Source: Ramlibacter sp. PS4R-6
GTDB taxonomy: Bacteria > Pseudomonadota > Gammaproteobacteria > Burkholderiales > Burkholderiaceae_C
DNA: 64,000 nt
Reading direction: 5' to 3'
NCBI RefSeq assembly: GCF_037572775.1
Contig: NZ_JBBHKA010000001.1
Coordinates: 1,426,001-1,490,000, forward strand
The position numbers and the translations under genes were made by a program. The notes under the pieces were generated by a model, which saw only the letters and a list, made by a program, of their open reading frames with translations, was not told the origin of the DNA and made no database searches. This document shows, in pieces, positions 51,579-60,656 of this stretch (positions are counted from its first letter, which is position 1; every line of letters begins with the position of its first letter).

Positions 51579-52238
51579 ATGCGCGACCGGACCCGGAACA
51601 TCAACCTGTGCGGCGAGTCGCTCCAGGGCCTCCAGCACGTCTGCGCGTTCTTCGACTCCCGCGAGGAGCAGTACGAAGTGCTCAACCCCTATTTCAGCGA
51701 GGGCCTGGAAACCGGCGACGAAGTCGTGACCATCGTGGAGTCCGCCTTCCACGAGGAACACGTGCGCCGGATGTCCCAGGGCGGCGTGCATGTCGGCAAG
51801 GGCCTCGAGTCGGGGCAGCTGAAGGTGGTGGCCTCGGAAGCGTCGTACATCAAGGACAAGGTCTTCGTCGCGGACCGGATGTACGCCATGCTCGAGGAGG
51901 TCCTGTGCAATGCCACGAACGGACCGTACGGGTCCGTGCGGACGATGGGCGACATGGAGTGGGCCCTGAAGAACCTGCCGGGCACGGACGAGCTCATGAT
52001 GTACGAGGCGCGGGTCAATCTGCTGGCGTCCCACCACGACTGCACGCTGCTGTGCGCCTACGACGTCAACCGGTTCAGCGGCCGCGTGATCGCCGACGTG
52101 CTGGCCACGCACTCGCACGTGATCATCAACGGCAAGGTGCACACGAACCCGTACTACGTCGATCCCGTCACGTACCTGAGCAAGCTGGCCCTGCGCCGGC
52201 CCGCGGAGTCGACGGCAAGCCCGGGCCACCGGCATTGA
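51579..52238 (+). CDS. Stand-alone MEDS-domain sensory protein
   Basis: 219-residue soluble protein. It matches the MEDS (DcmR-type sensory) domain: 'LQHVCAFFDSREEQYEVLNPYFSEGLETGDEVVTIVES' at the start, and 'DCTLLCAYDVNRFSGRVIADVLATHSHVIINGK' near the end. MEDS domains are usually fused to a DNA-binding or kinase domain; here none is attached. ATG at 51579 with GAGGTG eight bases upstream; a GTG at 51570 is possible. The ligand is unknown. Confidence 0.8.
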   Translation: MRDRTRNINLCGESLQGLQHVCAFFDSREEQYEVLNPYFSEGLETGDEVVTIVESAFHEEHVRRMSQGGVHVGKGLESGQLKVVASEASYIKDKVFVADRMYAMLEEVLCNATNGPYGSVRTMGDMEWALKNLPGTDELMMYEARVNLLASHHDCTLLCAYDVNRFSGRVIADVLATHSHVIINGKVHTNPYYVDPVTYLSKLALRRPAESTASPGHRH

Positions 52239-52269
52239 AGTCCGCTACTGCTCCCCGCGAAGCACGGTC

Positions 52270-52506
52270 ATGAGCGACAGGTTTCGCTCGCTCCTGGCGG
52301 AGTGGAAGGGTCTCGAGCGCGAGGCCAACGACGCCCAGCGCGCGCTCAACGAGAAGTTCCACGCCTTCCTGAACGGCGAAGGCGCCGAACCCCCCGAGTC
52401 GGAGCGGCAGCAGGTGGAGAGGCTGCGCGACCGGGCAAATTCAGCGCTCGAGGTGGCGATGGCTTACGTCCGCACCGCGGCGCACGGGCCCATCTCCCGG
52501 AAGTAG
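52270..52506 (+). CDS. Small helical hypothetical protein, 78 residues
   Basis: 78-residue charged protein predicted as two long amphipathic helices ('FRSLLAEWKGLEREANDAQ' and 'ERQQVERLRDRANSALEVA'), a coiled-coil-like profile. No signal peptide or membrane segment. It lies 31 bp after the MEDS gene on the same strand, so it could be its partner. I do not recognise the family. Confidence 0.6.
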   Translation: MSDRFRSLLAEWKGLEREANDAQRALNEKFHAFLNGEGAEPPESERQQVERLRDRANSALEVAMAYVRTAAHGPISRK

Positions 52507-52542
52507 GGACTTCGGCGCCTGCGGAAGGCGGCCGCGTGGGCG

Positions 52543-54393
52543 CTAGCCGTACATCGCCTCGATCTGCGGCGAATACTTCTTCTGCACCAGCGCGCGCTTC
52601 AGCTTCATCGTCGGCGTCAGCTCCTCGTCCTCGGCCGACAGCTGCGTGTCCAGCAGGAAGAACTTCTTGACCTGCTCGACGCGCGCGAACTTCTTGTTGG
52701 CGCGGTCGATCTCGGCCTGGATCAGCGCCTGCACCTCCGGCGCGCGCGTGAGGCTGGCGTAGTTGGAGAAGGGCACGTCGTTGTCCTGCGCGTACTTCTC
52801 CACGTTCTCCTGGTCGATCATGATGATCACCGTGAGGAACGGGCGGCGGTCGCCGATCACCACCGCGTCGGTGATGTAGGGCGAGAACTTCAGCTCGTTC
52901 TCGAACTCGCTGGGCGTGATGTTCTTGCCGCCCGCGGTGATGATGATGTCCTTCATGCGGTCGGTGATCTTGTAGAAGCCGTCCTCGTCGACCACGCCGA
53001 CGTCGCCGGTTTTCAGCCACCCGTCGTCGGTGAAGGTCTCGCGCGTCTTCTCCGGCTGGTTCAGGTAGCCCATGAAGATGTTGGGGCCCTTCACCTGGAT
53101 CTCGCCCGTCTCGGGATCCAGCCGCATCTGGTTGTGCTTGCCGGCCGGGCCGATGCTGCCGGTCTTCAGGCGGCTCAGCGGAATGCAGGTGGATGCGCCG
53201 CAGGTTTCGGTCATGCCCCAGGCTTCCAGCATGGGCACGCCCAGCGCCATGTACCACTTGACCAGCTCGGGCGAGATCGGCGCCGCGCCCGTCAGGAGCA
53301 GCTTGGCGCGGTGGATGCCGATCAGCTTGCGCACGTTGTCCAGCGCCAGGATGCGCGCGACGCGGAACTTGACCTTCAGCCCCTCGGGCACCGGCTGGCC
53401 CGCGAGCACCAGCTCCGCGATCTGCATGCCCACGCCGATGGACCAGCGGTAGGCGGCCTGCTGCGACTTCGTGGCTTCCTTCAGGCCGATCATCACGCCC
53501 GAGTAGAACTTCTCCCACACGCGCGGCACCGCGAACAGAACCGTGGGCTGGATCTCGCGCACGTTCTCGGGCACGGTCTCGGGGTTCTCGACGAAGTTGA
53601 TCACCACGCCCACGTACAGCGGCAGGAACTCGCCGAAGATGCGCTCGGCGATGTGGCACAGGGGCAGGAAGCACATGCGCTCGCCGTTCTCCTCGGCCGG
53701 GATCAGCTCGGGATAGGAGTGCAGCTGGTACACCAGCGCGCCGTGGCTGTGCATCGCGCCCTTGGGCTTGCCCGTGGTGCCGGACGTATAGACCAGCAGC
53801 GCCAGTTCTTCCGGCTTGGTCGCGTTCACGCGCGCCATCAGTTCATCCGGGTGCTGGGCGTTGTACTGCCGCCCCAGCTCGCGCAGCGCGTCCATGCTGA
53901 TCACGTTGGGGTCCTTCAGCTCGCGCAGGCCCTTCATGTCGAAGACGATGATCATGCGCAGCTTCGGCAGCTGAGGGCGCGTCTCCAGCACCTTGTCCAG
54001 TTGCTCCTCGTCCTCGACGAAGAGCAGGCTGGTGCCCGAGTCGGCGCACAGGTATTCCACCTGCGAGGCGGCGTCGGTGGGGTAGATGCCGTTGGCCACG
54101 CCGTTGCACGAGAGGATCGCCAGATCCGCCCACGTCCACTCGGCGCGCGTGTTGGACAGGATCGACGCCGTCTCGCGCGGCTGGAAGCCCAGCGCCATCA
54201 GCCCGCCGGCCACCTCTCGCACGATGTCGCCCACCTGCGCCCAGGTCCACGGCTGCCAGATGCCCAGCTCCTTCTGGCGCATGCAGGTGCGCGTGGCGCG
54301 CGCCTGCACACCCTGCCAGAACATCACGGGGATGGTCGGTCCCTCGAGGAAATCCCTGGCCGTCTCGACCGTCGCTGCTTCCCACAGGTTCAT
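52543..54393 (-). CDS. Long-chain-type acyl-CoA synthetase (AMP-dependent ligase)
   Basis: 616-residue adenylating enzyme that activates a carboxylic acid as its CoA thioester. The P-loop-like motif 'YTSGTTGKPKG' is at about 202-212, 'EAWGMTETCG' follows, then 'GWLKTGDVG' and the C-terminal Lys in 'TPTMKLKR'. It resembles FadD15-type long-chain ligases. It is the last gene of the livH-livM-livG-livF unit (4 bp after livF), so the transporter likely brings in the acid that this enzyme activates. The chain type cannot be read. Confidence 0.92.
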   Translation of the reverse strand: MNLWEAATVETARDFLEGPTIPVMFWQGVQARATRTCMRQKELGIWQPWTWAQVGDIVREVAGGLMALGFQPRETASILSNTRAEWTWADLAILSCNGVANGIYPTDAASQVEYLCADSGTSLLFVEDEEQLDKVLETRPQLPKLRMIIVFDMKGLRELKDPNVISMDALRELGRQYNAQHPDELMARVNATKPEELALLVYTSGTTGKPKGAMHSHGALVYQLHSYPELIPAEENGERMCFLPLCHIAERIFGEFLPLYVGVVINFVENPETVPENVREIQPTVLFAVPRVWEKFYSGVMIGLKEATKSQQAAYRWSIGVGMQIAELVLAGQPVPEGLKVKFRVARILALDNVRKLIGIHRAKLLLTGAAPISPELVKWYMALGVPMLEAWGMTETCGASTCIPLSRLKTGSIGPAGKHNQMRLDPETGEIQVKGPNIFMGYLNQPEKTRETFTDDGWLKTGDVGVVDEDGFYKITDRMKDIIITAGGKNITPSEFENELKFSPYITDAVVIGDRRPFLTVIIMIDQENVEKYAQDNDVPFSNYASLTRAPEVQALIQAEIDRANKKFARVEQVKKFFLLDTQLSAEDEELTPTMKLKRALVQKKYSPQIEAMYG

Positions 54394-54397
54394 CGCA

Positions 54398-55195
54398 TCA
54401 TCTCCACGTCTTCTTCTTCTTCCAGCGCCGCTCGCCGCGCACGCCGGCTTCCTTCATGCCCAGGTAGAACTCCTTGATGTCGTCCTTCTCGCGCAGCTTG
54501 GCGCAGGAGTCCTCCATCACGATGCGGCCGTTCTCCAGCACGTAGCCGTAGTCGGACGCGTTCAGGGCCATGTTGGCGTTCTGCTCCACGAGAAGGATGG
54601 TCGTGCCGCGCTCGCGGTTGATGCGCACGACGATCTCGAAGATCTCCTTGGTGAGCTTGGGCGACAGGCCCAGGCTCGGCTCGTCCAGCAGGATGAGGTC
54701 GGGCGACGCCATGATGGCGCGCGAGATGGCCAGCATCTGCTGCTGGCCGCCGGAGAGCAGGCCGGCGTCCTGCGCCGAACGCTCCTTGAGGATCGGGAAG
54801 TAGCCGTACACGGCTTCCATGTCGCGCGCGATCCCGTCCTTGTCCTTGCGCGTGTAGGCGCCCATCACCAGGTTGTCGTGCACCGACAGCAGCGGGAACA
54901 CCTCGCGGCCCTCGGGCACGTGCGACAGGCCTTCCTGCACGATGTGCGCGGGGTCCTTCGCGGTGATGTCCTCGCCCTTGAACTCGATCGAGCCCTTGCG
55001 CGGGTCGATGATCCCCGAGATGGTCTTGAGGATGGTGGTCTTGCCGGCGCCGTTGGAGCCGAGCACGGTGGCGATCTCGCCGCGGCGCACCTGCAGGCTC
55101 ACGCCGCGGATGGCCTTGATGGGCCCGTACGCCGATTCGACGTTCAGCAGCTTCAGGACCGGCAGGTCGCTGACGGCGGGTGGGTTCATGCTCAT
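54398..55195 (-). CDS. livF: ABC transporter ATP-binding protein, LivF-like
   Basis: 265-residue ATPase: Walker A 'GSNGAGKTT', signature 'LLSGGQQQML', Walker B 'LILLDEPSLGLS', His-loop region 'LVEQN'. The Glu-Gln-Asn form of the switch is typical for LivF. It has a basic C-terminal tail ('RRWKKKKTWR'). The start at 55195 overlaps the livG stop by ATGA. With livG it forms the ATPase pair of the Liv-type transporter. Confidence 0.92.
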   Translation of the reverse strand: MSMNPPAVSDLPVLKLLNVESAYGPIKAIRGVSLQVRRGEIATVLGSNGAGKTTILKTISGIIDPRKGSIEFKGEDITAKDPAHIVQEGLSHVPEGREVFPLLSVHDNLVMGAYTRKDKDGIARDMEAVYGYFPILKERSAQDAGLLSGGQQQMLAISRAIMASPDLILLDEPSLGLSPKLTKEIFEIVVRINRERGTTILLVEQNANMALNASDYGYVLENGRIVMEDSCAKLREKDDIKEFYLGMKEAGVRGERRWKKKKTWR

Positions 55196-55995
55196 GCCGC
55201 GGCCCTCCGCAGGTCGGCCACTTCGTCGATGGTGCCGAGGTAGGCCTCGATCACACCGGGATGCGTCTGCACTTCGCGCGGGCTGCCCATGGCCAGCACC
55301 TCGCCCTGGTTCATGGCCAGCACGCGGTCGGACACGCGCGAGACCAGCGTCATGTCGTGCTCCACCATCAGCACGGTGATGCCCAGCTCGTGCTGGATGT
55401 CCTGGATCCAGAAGGCCATGTCCTCCGTCTCTTCCACGTTCAGGCCCGACGAGGGTTCGTCGAGCAGCAGCAGTTTGGGCTCCGTGCACAGCGCGCGCGC
55501 CAGCTCCACCACCTTGCGCACGCCGTAGGGCAGGCCGGCCACCATGGACTCGCGGTGGTGCTGCAGGTCCAGCAGGTCGATCACGCGCTCGACCCTTTCG
55601 CGCGCCTCGATCTCGCCACGGCGCGCGGCCGGCGTGAAGAACATGTCGCTCCAGAAGCCGGTGCTGCGGTGCGTGTGGCGGCCGATCAGCAGGTTCTGCA
55701 GCACGGTGGCGTGCTCGAAGAGCTCGATGTTCTGGAAGGTGCGCGCGATGCCCAGCGAGGCGACGCTGTGGGGCGGCAGCCGCGTGAGCTCCCGGCCCTC
55801 GAACAGGATGGAGCCTTCGGTCGGGTTGTAGATGCGGCTGATCAGGTTGAACACGGTGGTCTTGCCGGCGCCGTTGGGGCCAATCAAGGTGAACACCTCG
55901 CCGCGCCGCACGTCGAAGCTGACGTTGTTGACGGCCAGCACGCCGCCGAAGCGCACGCTGATGTTCTTGGCCGAGAGGAGGAAGTCGTTGCTCAT
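55192..55995 (-). CDS. livG: ABC transporter ATP-binding protein, LivG-like
   Basis: 267-residue ATPase with Walker A 'GPNGAGKTT', a 'LPYGVRKVVELARAL' signature region (Tyr-Gly-Val-Arg-Lys in place of the canonical Ser-Gly-Gly-Gln, a common LivG variant), Walker B 'LLLLDEPSSGLN' and 'VLMVEHDM'. It lies 10 bp after livM and overlaps livF. Confidence 0.92.
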   Translation of the reverse strand: MSNDFLLSAKNISVRFGGVLAVNNVSFDVRRGEVFTLIGPNGAGKTTVFNLISRIYNPTEGSILFEGRELTRLPPHSVASLGIARTFQNIELFEHATVLQNLLIGRHTHRSTGFWSDMFFTPAARRGEIEARERVERVIDLLDLQHHRESMVAGLPYGVRKVVELARALCTEPKLLLLDEPSSGLNVEETEDMAFWIQDIQHELGITVLMVEHDMTLVSRVSDRVLAMNQGEVLAMGSPREVQTHPGVIEAYLGTIDEVADLRRAAA

Positions 55996-56005
55996 GTCGG
56001 TCGTT

Positions 56006-57082
56006 TCAGCGCAGGCGGTCGGATTTCTGGAAGCTCTTCTGCCGCTTGAACAGGCCCTGGCGGTAGAAGGGGAAGAGCTGCAGGTACGTGCGCACCTTCA
56101 GCCAGCGGCCGTACAGGCCCAGCGGCTCGAACAGCACGAAGGCGATCAGCACGGCGCCGTACACCACGCCCTGCAGGCCCGGCGCCTGGCCGATGGCGGC
56201 GGGCAGCCAGTCCTTGCCCAGTGCGATCAGCTGCGGCATGGAGATGAAGAAGATCGCGCCCAGGAACGCCCCGTGCACCGAACCCAGCCCGCCGATCACC
56301 ACGATCAGCAGCAGGTTGATCGACTCGAGGATGTTGAACTGGTCCGGCGAGATGAACGTGAGCTTGTGCGCGTACAACGCGCCGCCCAGGCCCGCCAGCG
56401 CCGCGGAGATCGCGAACGACAGCGTCTTGTAGCGCGCCAGGTGGATGCCCATGCTCTGCGCCGACACCTCCGAGTCGCGGATGGCGACGAAGGCGCGGCC
56501 GGTGGGCGAGCGCAGCAGGTTCAGGATGGCCAGCGTCGTGATGATGGTGACCACCAGGCACAGGAAGTAGAAGCTGGTGGGCGTGTCGATGGCCCAGTCG
56601 CCGATGGCCGGCTTCTTCACCGCCAGGCCCGCGTTGCCGCCGGTCACGTGCTCCCAGCGGGCCAGCACTTCCTCGACGATGAAGGCCATGGCGATGGTGG
56701 CGATGCCCAGGTAGATGCCTTTCACGCGCAGCGCCGGCAGGCCGACGATGACACCCACGGCCGCCGACAGCGCCGCCGAGGTGACCAGCGCCAGCGGGAA
56801 GGGCACGCCGTGGTTGACGAGGTAGGCCTCGGTGTACGCGCCCACGCCCAGGAAAGCCGCGTGGCCGATGGAGAACAGGCCGGTGAAACCCGCCAGCAGC
56901 ATCAGGCCCACGCCGACGATGCCGTAGATCAGCGTGAAGGTCAGCTGCGCCAGCCAGTAGTCCGGCACGATCCACGGCGCGCCGAAGAGGAACGCCAGCA
57001 GCAGCCCGTACCAGAACACATGGCCGCCGTGCTTGGCCAGCGCGATGTCCTGCGCGTAGTCGGTCTTGAACAGGAATCTCAT
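56006..57082 (-). CDS. livM: Branched-chain amino acid-type ABC permease, LivM-like
   Basis: 358-residue permease with about nine hydrophobic helices. The family segment 'GHAAFLGVGAYTEA' (about 95-110) and the coupling loop 'GRAFVAIRDSEVSAQSMGI' are clear. A longer N-terminal cytoplasmic arm and a basic C-terminus are present. It starts 1 bp after the livH stop, so translation is coupled. Substrate class is set by the binding proteins; activation by the linked CoA ligase suggests a carboxylic acid rather than an amino acid. Confidence 0.92.
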   Translation of the reverse strand: MRFLFKTDYAQDIALAKHGGHVFWYGLLLAFLFGAPWIVPDYWLAQLTFTLIYGIVGVGLMLLAGFTGLFSIGHAAFLGVGAYTEAYLVNHGVPFPLALVTSAALSAAVGVIVGLPALRVKGIYLGIATIAMAFIVEEVLARWEHVTGGNAGLAVKKPAIGDWAIDTPTSFYFLCLVVTIITTLAILNLLRSPTGRAFVAIRDSEVSAQSMGIHLARYKTLSFAISAALAGLGGALYAHKLTFISPDQFNILESINLLLIVVIGGLGSVHGAFLGAIFFISMPQLIALGKDWLPAAIGQAPGLQGVVYGAVLIAFVLFEPLGLYGRWLKVRTYLQLFPFYRQGLFKRQKSFQKSDRLR

Positions 57083-57083
57083 C

Positions 57084-57959
57084 TCAGACTTTCTTGCGCA
57101 GCTTCTCGCCGAACAGCCCGTTGGGCTTGATCATCAGCATGAGCAGCACGACGATGTAGGGGGCGGTGTCCTTGAAGCCGTCGGGCAGGTAGAAGCCCGC
57201 GAGCGATTCGACGACGCCGATGACGAGGCCGCCCACGATGGCGCCGGGCAGGCTGCCGAAGCCGCCGACCACCGCGGCCGGGAAGGCCTTCAGGCCGACG
57301 AAGCCCATGTTGGAATGGACGAAGGTGATGGGCGCGAGCAGCAGGCCCGCGATGGCGGCGACCGCCGCGGCCAGCGCCCAGACCAGCCCGTTGAGCGTCT
57401 TGACCGGGATGCCCATGTAGTAGGCCGCCAGCTGGTTCTGCGACGACGCCTGCATGGCGATGCCGATCTTGCTGTACTTGAAGACGGCGAACAGCACCAG
57501 GCACAGCGTGGCCGTGGCGCCGATCACCACCAGCTGCTCCACATTGAGCACCAGCGTGCCGGCGTTGATGATGCCGTCCTTGTAGGGCACCGGCAGCGAA
57601 TGCGTATCGGTGCCGATGCCGGGGATCATGGTGATGAGCCCGCGCGCCACGTAGCCGATGCCGATGGTGAGCATGACGATGGAGAACGCCGGCTGGCCGA
57701 GGATGGGCCGGATCACGATGCGCTCGAGCAGCAGCCCGAACAGCGCCATGCCGGCGATGGCCGCGGGCACGGCGGCCCAGAAGGGCACGCCCATGAGCGT
57801 GAGCGCGGCAAGCCCGCCGAACGCGCCCAGCATCATCAGGTCGCCCTGCACGAAGCTCACGGTTTCGGTGGCCTTGTAGATCAGCACGAAGCCCAGCGCG
57901 ATGAGGCCGTAGATGCACCCCTGCGCAATGCCGCTGACCACGAGTTGGACGATCTGCAA
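57084..57959 (-). CDS. livH: Branched-chain amino acid-type ABC permease, LivH-like
   Basis: 291-residue permease with about eight hydrophobic helices and the LivH features 'GIAQGCIYGLIALGFVLIYKAT' at the start and 'GGFGSLPGAIVGGLVIGVVES' near the end. The start is TTG at 57959 with GGAG six bases upstream; no ATG or GTG fits the conserved N-terminus. It is the first gene of the liv-ligase unit. The 189-bp gap upstream is shared with the divergent binding protein gene and has a GCCCCT/AGGGGC hairpin. Confidence 0.9.
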   Translation of the reverse strand: MQIVQLVVSGIAQGCIYGLIALGFVLIYKATETVSFVQGDLMMLGAFGGLAALTLMGVPFWAAVPAAIAGMALFGLLLERIVIRPILGQPAFSIVMLTIGIGYVARGLITMIPGIGTDTHSLPVPYKDGIINAGTLVLNVEQLVVIGATATLCLVLFAVFKYSKIGIAMQASSQNQLAAYYMGIPVKTLNGLVWALAAAVAAIAGLLLAPITFVHSNMGFVGLKAFPAAVVGGFGSLPGAIVGGLVIGVVESLAGFYLPDGFKDTAPYIVVLLMLMIKPNGLFGEKLRKKV

Positions 57960-57978
57960 TTGGGTCTCCGTCGTTGGG

Positions 57979-57996
57979 GCCCCTCGCGAAAGGGGC
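57979..57996. promoter_or_regulatory. GCCCCT/AGGGGC hairpin in the divergent liv gap
   Basis: Six-base-pair stem with a six-base loop, 20 bp upstream of the livH start (minus strand leader). It may shape translation of livH or be a relic repeat. The rest of the 189-bp gap between livH and the binding protein at 58149 shows no open frame I can support. Confidence 0.3.
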
Positions 57997-58148
57997 GATT
58001 TCGTTATAGCTTGGGGGCAGTGTGCCCGTTAGCGGGTTCTCCACTAAGTCCTGTCGTCACGGCGACGGTCGTTGTCGCGGGCCCGACACGAGTTGGACGC
58101 GCGTGCGCCACGCACCACCATCGCGCCACCCCAACTCAGGAGACATCC

Positions 58149-59402
58149 ATGGCCATCCGCACCGTCCTCACCGCCGCCGTCATCGCGCTCGCGGCCTCCA
58201 TGGCCTGCGCTCAGTCGCAGGGCGTGAGCAAGAACGAGATCGTGCTCGGCACGATCCAGGACCTGTCCGGCCCGCTGGCCGCCTACGGCAAGCAGGCGCG
58301 CAACGGCATGCAGCTGCGCATCGACGAAGCCAACGAGCAGGGCGGCGTGTACGAGCGCAAGCTGAAGCTGGCCGTCGAGGACTCGGGCTACGACCCCAAG
58401 AAGGCCGTGCTGGCCGCGCAGAAGCTGGTCGAGCAGGAGAAGATCTTCGCGCTGCTGGGCCACATCGGCACGGCGCCCAACATCGCCGCCATGCCGGTGC
58501 TGTTCGACAAGGGCGTCATCAACTTCCTGCCGCTGACGGGCGCGCGCGAGATGTACGAGAACCCGCCCCACAAGCTGAAGTACGCGCTGCTGTCGCCCTA
58601 CTACGAGCAGATGCGCCTGGCCCTGCCCAAGCTGGTGGCGGAGAAGAAGGCCGAGAAGGTCTGCATCATCTACCAGGACGACGACTTCGGGAACGAGGTG
58701 CTCAAGGGCGCCGAGGCGGGCCTCAAGTCCATGGGCAAGGACCTGGTGGAGAAGACCACCTTCAAGCGCGGCGCCACCGACTTCTCCTCGCAGGTGCAGA
58801 AGATGAAGTCCGCCGGCTGCGACTTCGTGGTGCTGGGCACCATCATCCGCGAGACGGTGGGCACCATCGCCGAATCGCGCAAGAACGGCTTCAACCCCAC
58901 CTTCCTGGGCACCGTGGCCGCCTACAGCGACCTGATCCACAAGCTGGGCGGCAAGGCGGTGGACGGCATGTACGCCACCATGACCTCGCAGATGCCTTAC
59001 ACGGACGAGACCGACCTGGCGATCCGCTTCTGGGCCAACAAGTACAAGACGCGTTTCAACGAGGACCCGACGATCTTCTCGGTGTACGGCTACACCATCG
59101 TCGACATGTTCATCAAGGGCGCGCGCAAGACCGGCCCGCAGCTGACCACCGAGGGGTTCCTCAAGGCCATGGACCTCACGTCCTTCCCGAGCGACAGCTT
59201 CGGCTCGCCCAAGATGTACTTCGCCCCCGGCCGCCGCCTGGGCAGCGACGCGTCGCGCCTGTCGCAGATCACCGACGGCCGCTGGAAGGTCGTGTCCGAC
59301 TACTTCGGCACGGAAGCCGCGATGCAAGCCAAGGCGCCGCCCGCCGCGGCGACCGCGACGAAGTCCACCACCAACGGCAAGAAGCCCGCGACGAAGTCCT
59401 GA
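58149..59402 (+). CDS. Branched-chain amino acid-type ABC substrate-binding protein 2
   Basis: 417-residue LivK-type periplasmic binding protein. Signal peptide residues 1-22 end Ala-Cys-Ala. The mature sequence is paralogous to the protein at 50266, differing mostly in ligand-loop stretches and by a C-terminal Ala/Thr/Lys-rich tail of about 30 residues. It is divergent from livH, so it is probably the main binding protein of the linked permease. Confidence 0.92.
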   Translation: MAIRTVLTAAVIALAASMACAQSQGVSKNEIVLGTIQDLSGPLAAYGKQARNGMQLRIDEANEQGGVYERKLKLAVEDSGYDPKKAVLAAQKLVEQEKIFALLGHIGTAPNIAAMPVLFDKGVINFLPLTGAREMYENPPHKLKYALLSPYYEQMRLALPKLVAEKKAEKVCIIYQDDDFGNEVLKGAEAGLKSMGKDLVEKTTFKRGATDFSSQVQKMKSAGCDFVVLGTIIRETVGTIAESRKNGFNPTFLGTVAAYSDLIHKLGGKAVDGMYATMTSQMPYTDETDLAIRFWANKYKTRFNEDPTIFSVYGYTIVDMFIKGARKTGPQLTTEGFLKAMDLTSFPSDSFGSPKMYFAPGRRLGSDASRLSQITDGRWKVVSDYFGTEAAMQAKAPPAAATATKSTTNGKKPATKS

Positions 59403-59436
59403 TGCGCCGCCGGCGCGGATGCTGTGTAATCCGCGC

Positions 59437-60222
59437 ATGGCAGCACCCATCCACGTCGAGCGCGACGGCCCGGTCACGGTCGTCGCGCTCGATCGCCGTG
59501 AGGTGCGCAACGCCGTCGACGATGCGACGGCGCGCGCGCTTCACGAAGCCTTTCTCGCGTTCGACGCCGACGATTCCGCGCGCGTGGCGGTGTTCCACGG
59601 CGAGCACGGCCACTTCTGCGCGGGCTGGGACCTGCAGGCCGGCGCGAAGCTCGGCGGCGCCGTCTTCGATCACCTCGACTTCGATCCCGCCGATGCGAAA
59701 GCGCTGGGCCCGATGGGCCCTTCGCGCCTGCTGCTGTCCAAGCCGGTGATCGCCGCCGTCAGCGGTGCGGCCGTGGCGGGCGGCATGGAGCTCGCGCTGT
59801 GGTGCGACATGCGCGTGATGGAAGAGGACGCGTACTTCGGCGTCTACTGCCGCCGCTTCGGCGTGCCGCTGATCGACGGCGGCACCGTGCGCCTGCCACG
59901 CCTGGTCGGCATGGGCCATGCGATGGACCTGATCCTCACGGGGCGCAAGGTGGAAGCGGCGGAAGCGCTGCAGATGGGGCTGGCCAACCGCGTGGTGCCG
60001 AAGGGCAAGTCACGCGAAGCAGCGATCGAACTGGCGCAGCAGCTGGCGAAATTCCCGCAGGCGACGATGCTCGCCGACCGCATGAACGCCTACGAGCAGT
60101 GGGGCAAGTTGCTACCTGAAGCACTGCACGCCGAATGGGAGCGCAGCAAGCAGCGCATCGCCGACGGCATCGAGGGCGCGGGCCGCTTCGCCTCGGGCGA
60201 AGGCCGGCACGGCAAGTTCTAG
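59437..60222 (+). CDS. Enoyl-CoA hydratase/isomerase family protein
   Basis: 261-residue crotonase. The first oxyanion motif is 'FCAGWDLQAGAKL' and the second 'SGAAVAGGMELALWCDMRV'; the Asp-Gly-Gly after 'RRFGVPLIDGG' is the usual variant of hydratases of this subgroup. The ATG at 59437 is chosen by homology; an ATG at 59419 is in frame. It follows the binding protein by 34 bp on the same strand and ends 4 bp inside the convergent thioesterase gene. Confidence 0.87.
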   Translation: MAAPIHVERDGPVTVVALDRREVRNAVDDATARALHEAFLAFDADDSARVAVFHGEHGHFCAGWDLQAGAKLGGAVFDHLDFDPADAKALGPMGPSRLLLSKPVIAAVSGAAVAGGMELALWCDMRVMEEDAYFGVYCRRFGVPLIDGGTVRLPRLVGMGHAMDLILTGRKVEAAEALQMGLANRVVPKGKSREAAIELAQQLAKFPQATMLADRMNAYEQWGKLLPEALHAEWERSKQRIADGIEGAGRFASGEGRHGKF

Positions 60223-60626
60223 GGCTTCGGGATCTCGCGCGGCCGGCCCATGTCGTCGATGGCGACGTAGGTGAGGTTGGCCTCCGTCACCTTCACGTAC
60301 TGGCCTTGCGCCAGGTGGCGTTCGGCGTACACCTCCACCTTCACCGACACCGACGTGCGGCCCACGCGCGTCACCTCGGAAAAGAACGACAGGATGTCGC
60401 CCACGCGCACCGGCTGCTTGAAGATGAATTCGTTCACGGCCACCGTGGCCATGCGGCCCTTGGTGTAGCGCGCGGGCAGCACGGAGCCGGCCAAGTCGAC
60501 CTGGGCCATGACCCAGCCGCCGAAGATGTCGCCGTTGCCGTTGGTGTCCGCGGGCAGCGGGATCACCTTGAGCACCAGCTCCTTGTCCTTGGGCAGCGGC
60601 ACCGGGGCACTTGAGTTCGTCGACAT
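60219..60626 (-). CDS. Acyl-CoA thioesterase, YciA-like hotdog protein
   Basis: 135-residue single-domain hotdog thioesterase. 'PLPADTNGNGDIFGGWVMAQVDLAGSVLPAR' contains the catalytic Asp of the YciA/BACH group, and 'FIFKQPVRVGDILSFFSEVTRVGRTS' is typical. ATG at 60626 with AGGAG nine bases upstream. Divergent from the ABC exporter across 30 bp. Hydrolyses a broad set of acyl-CoAs in characterised relatives. Confidence 0.9.
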   Translation of the reverse strand: MSTNSSAPVPLPKDKELVLKVIPLPADTNGNGDIFGGWVMAQVDLAGSVLPARYTKGRMATVAVNEFIFKQPVRVGDILSFFSEVTRVGRTSVSVKVEVYAERHLAQGQYVKVTEANLTYVAIDDMGRPREIPKP

Positions 60627-60656
60627 GGGCACAATCTCCTCAAGAAGGATTGTTGC

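Noticed and set aside
55192-55995. Loss of function in LivG because the canonical LSGGQ signature is altered
   Set aside because: The variant signature is common in LivG proteins, and Walker A, Walker B and the switch His are intact.
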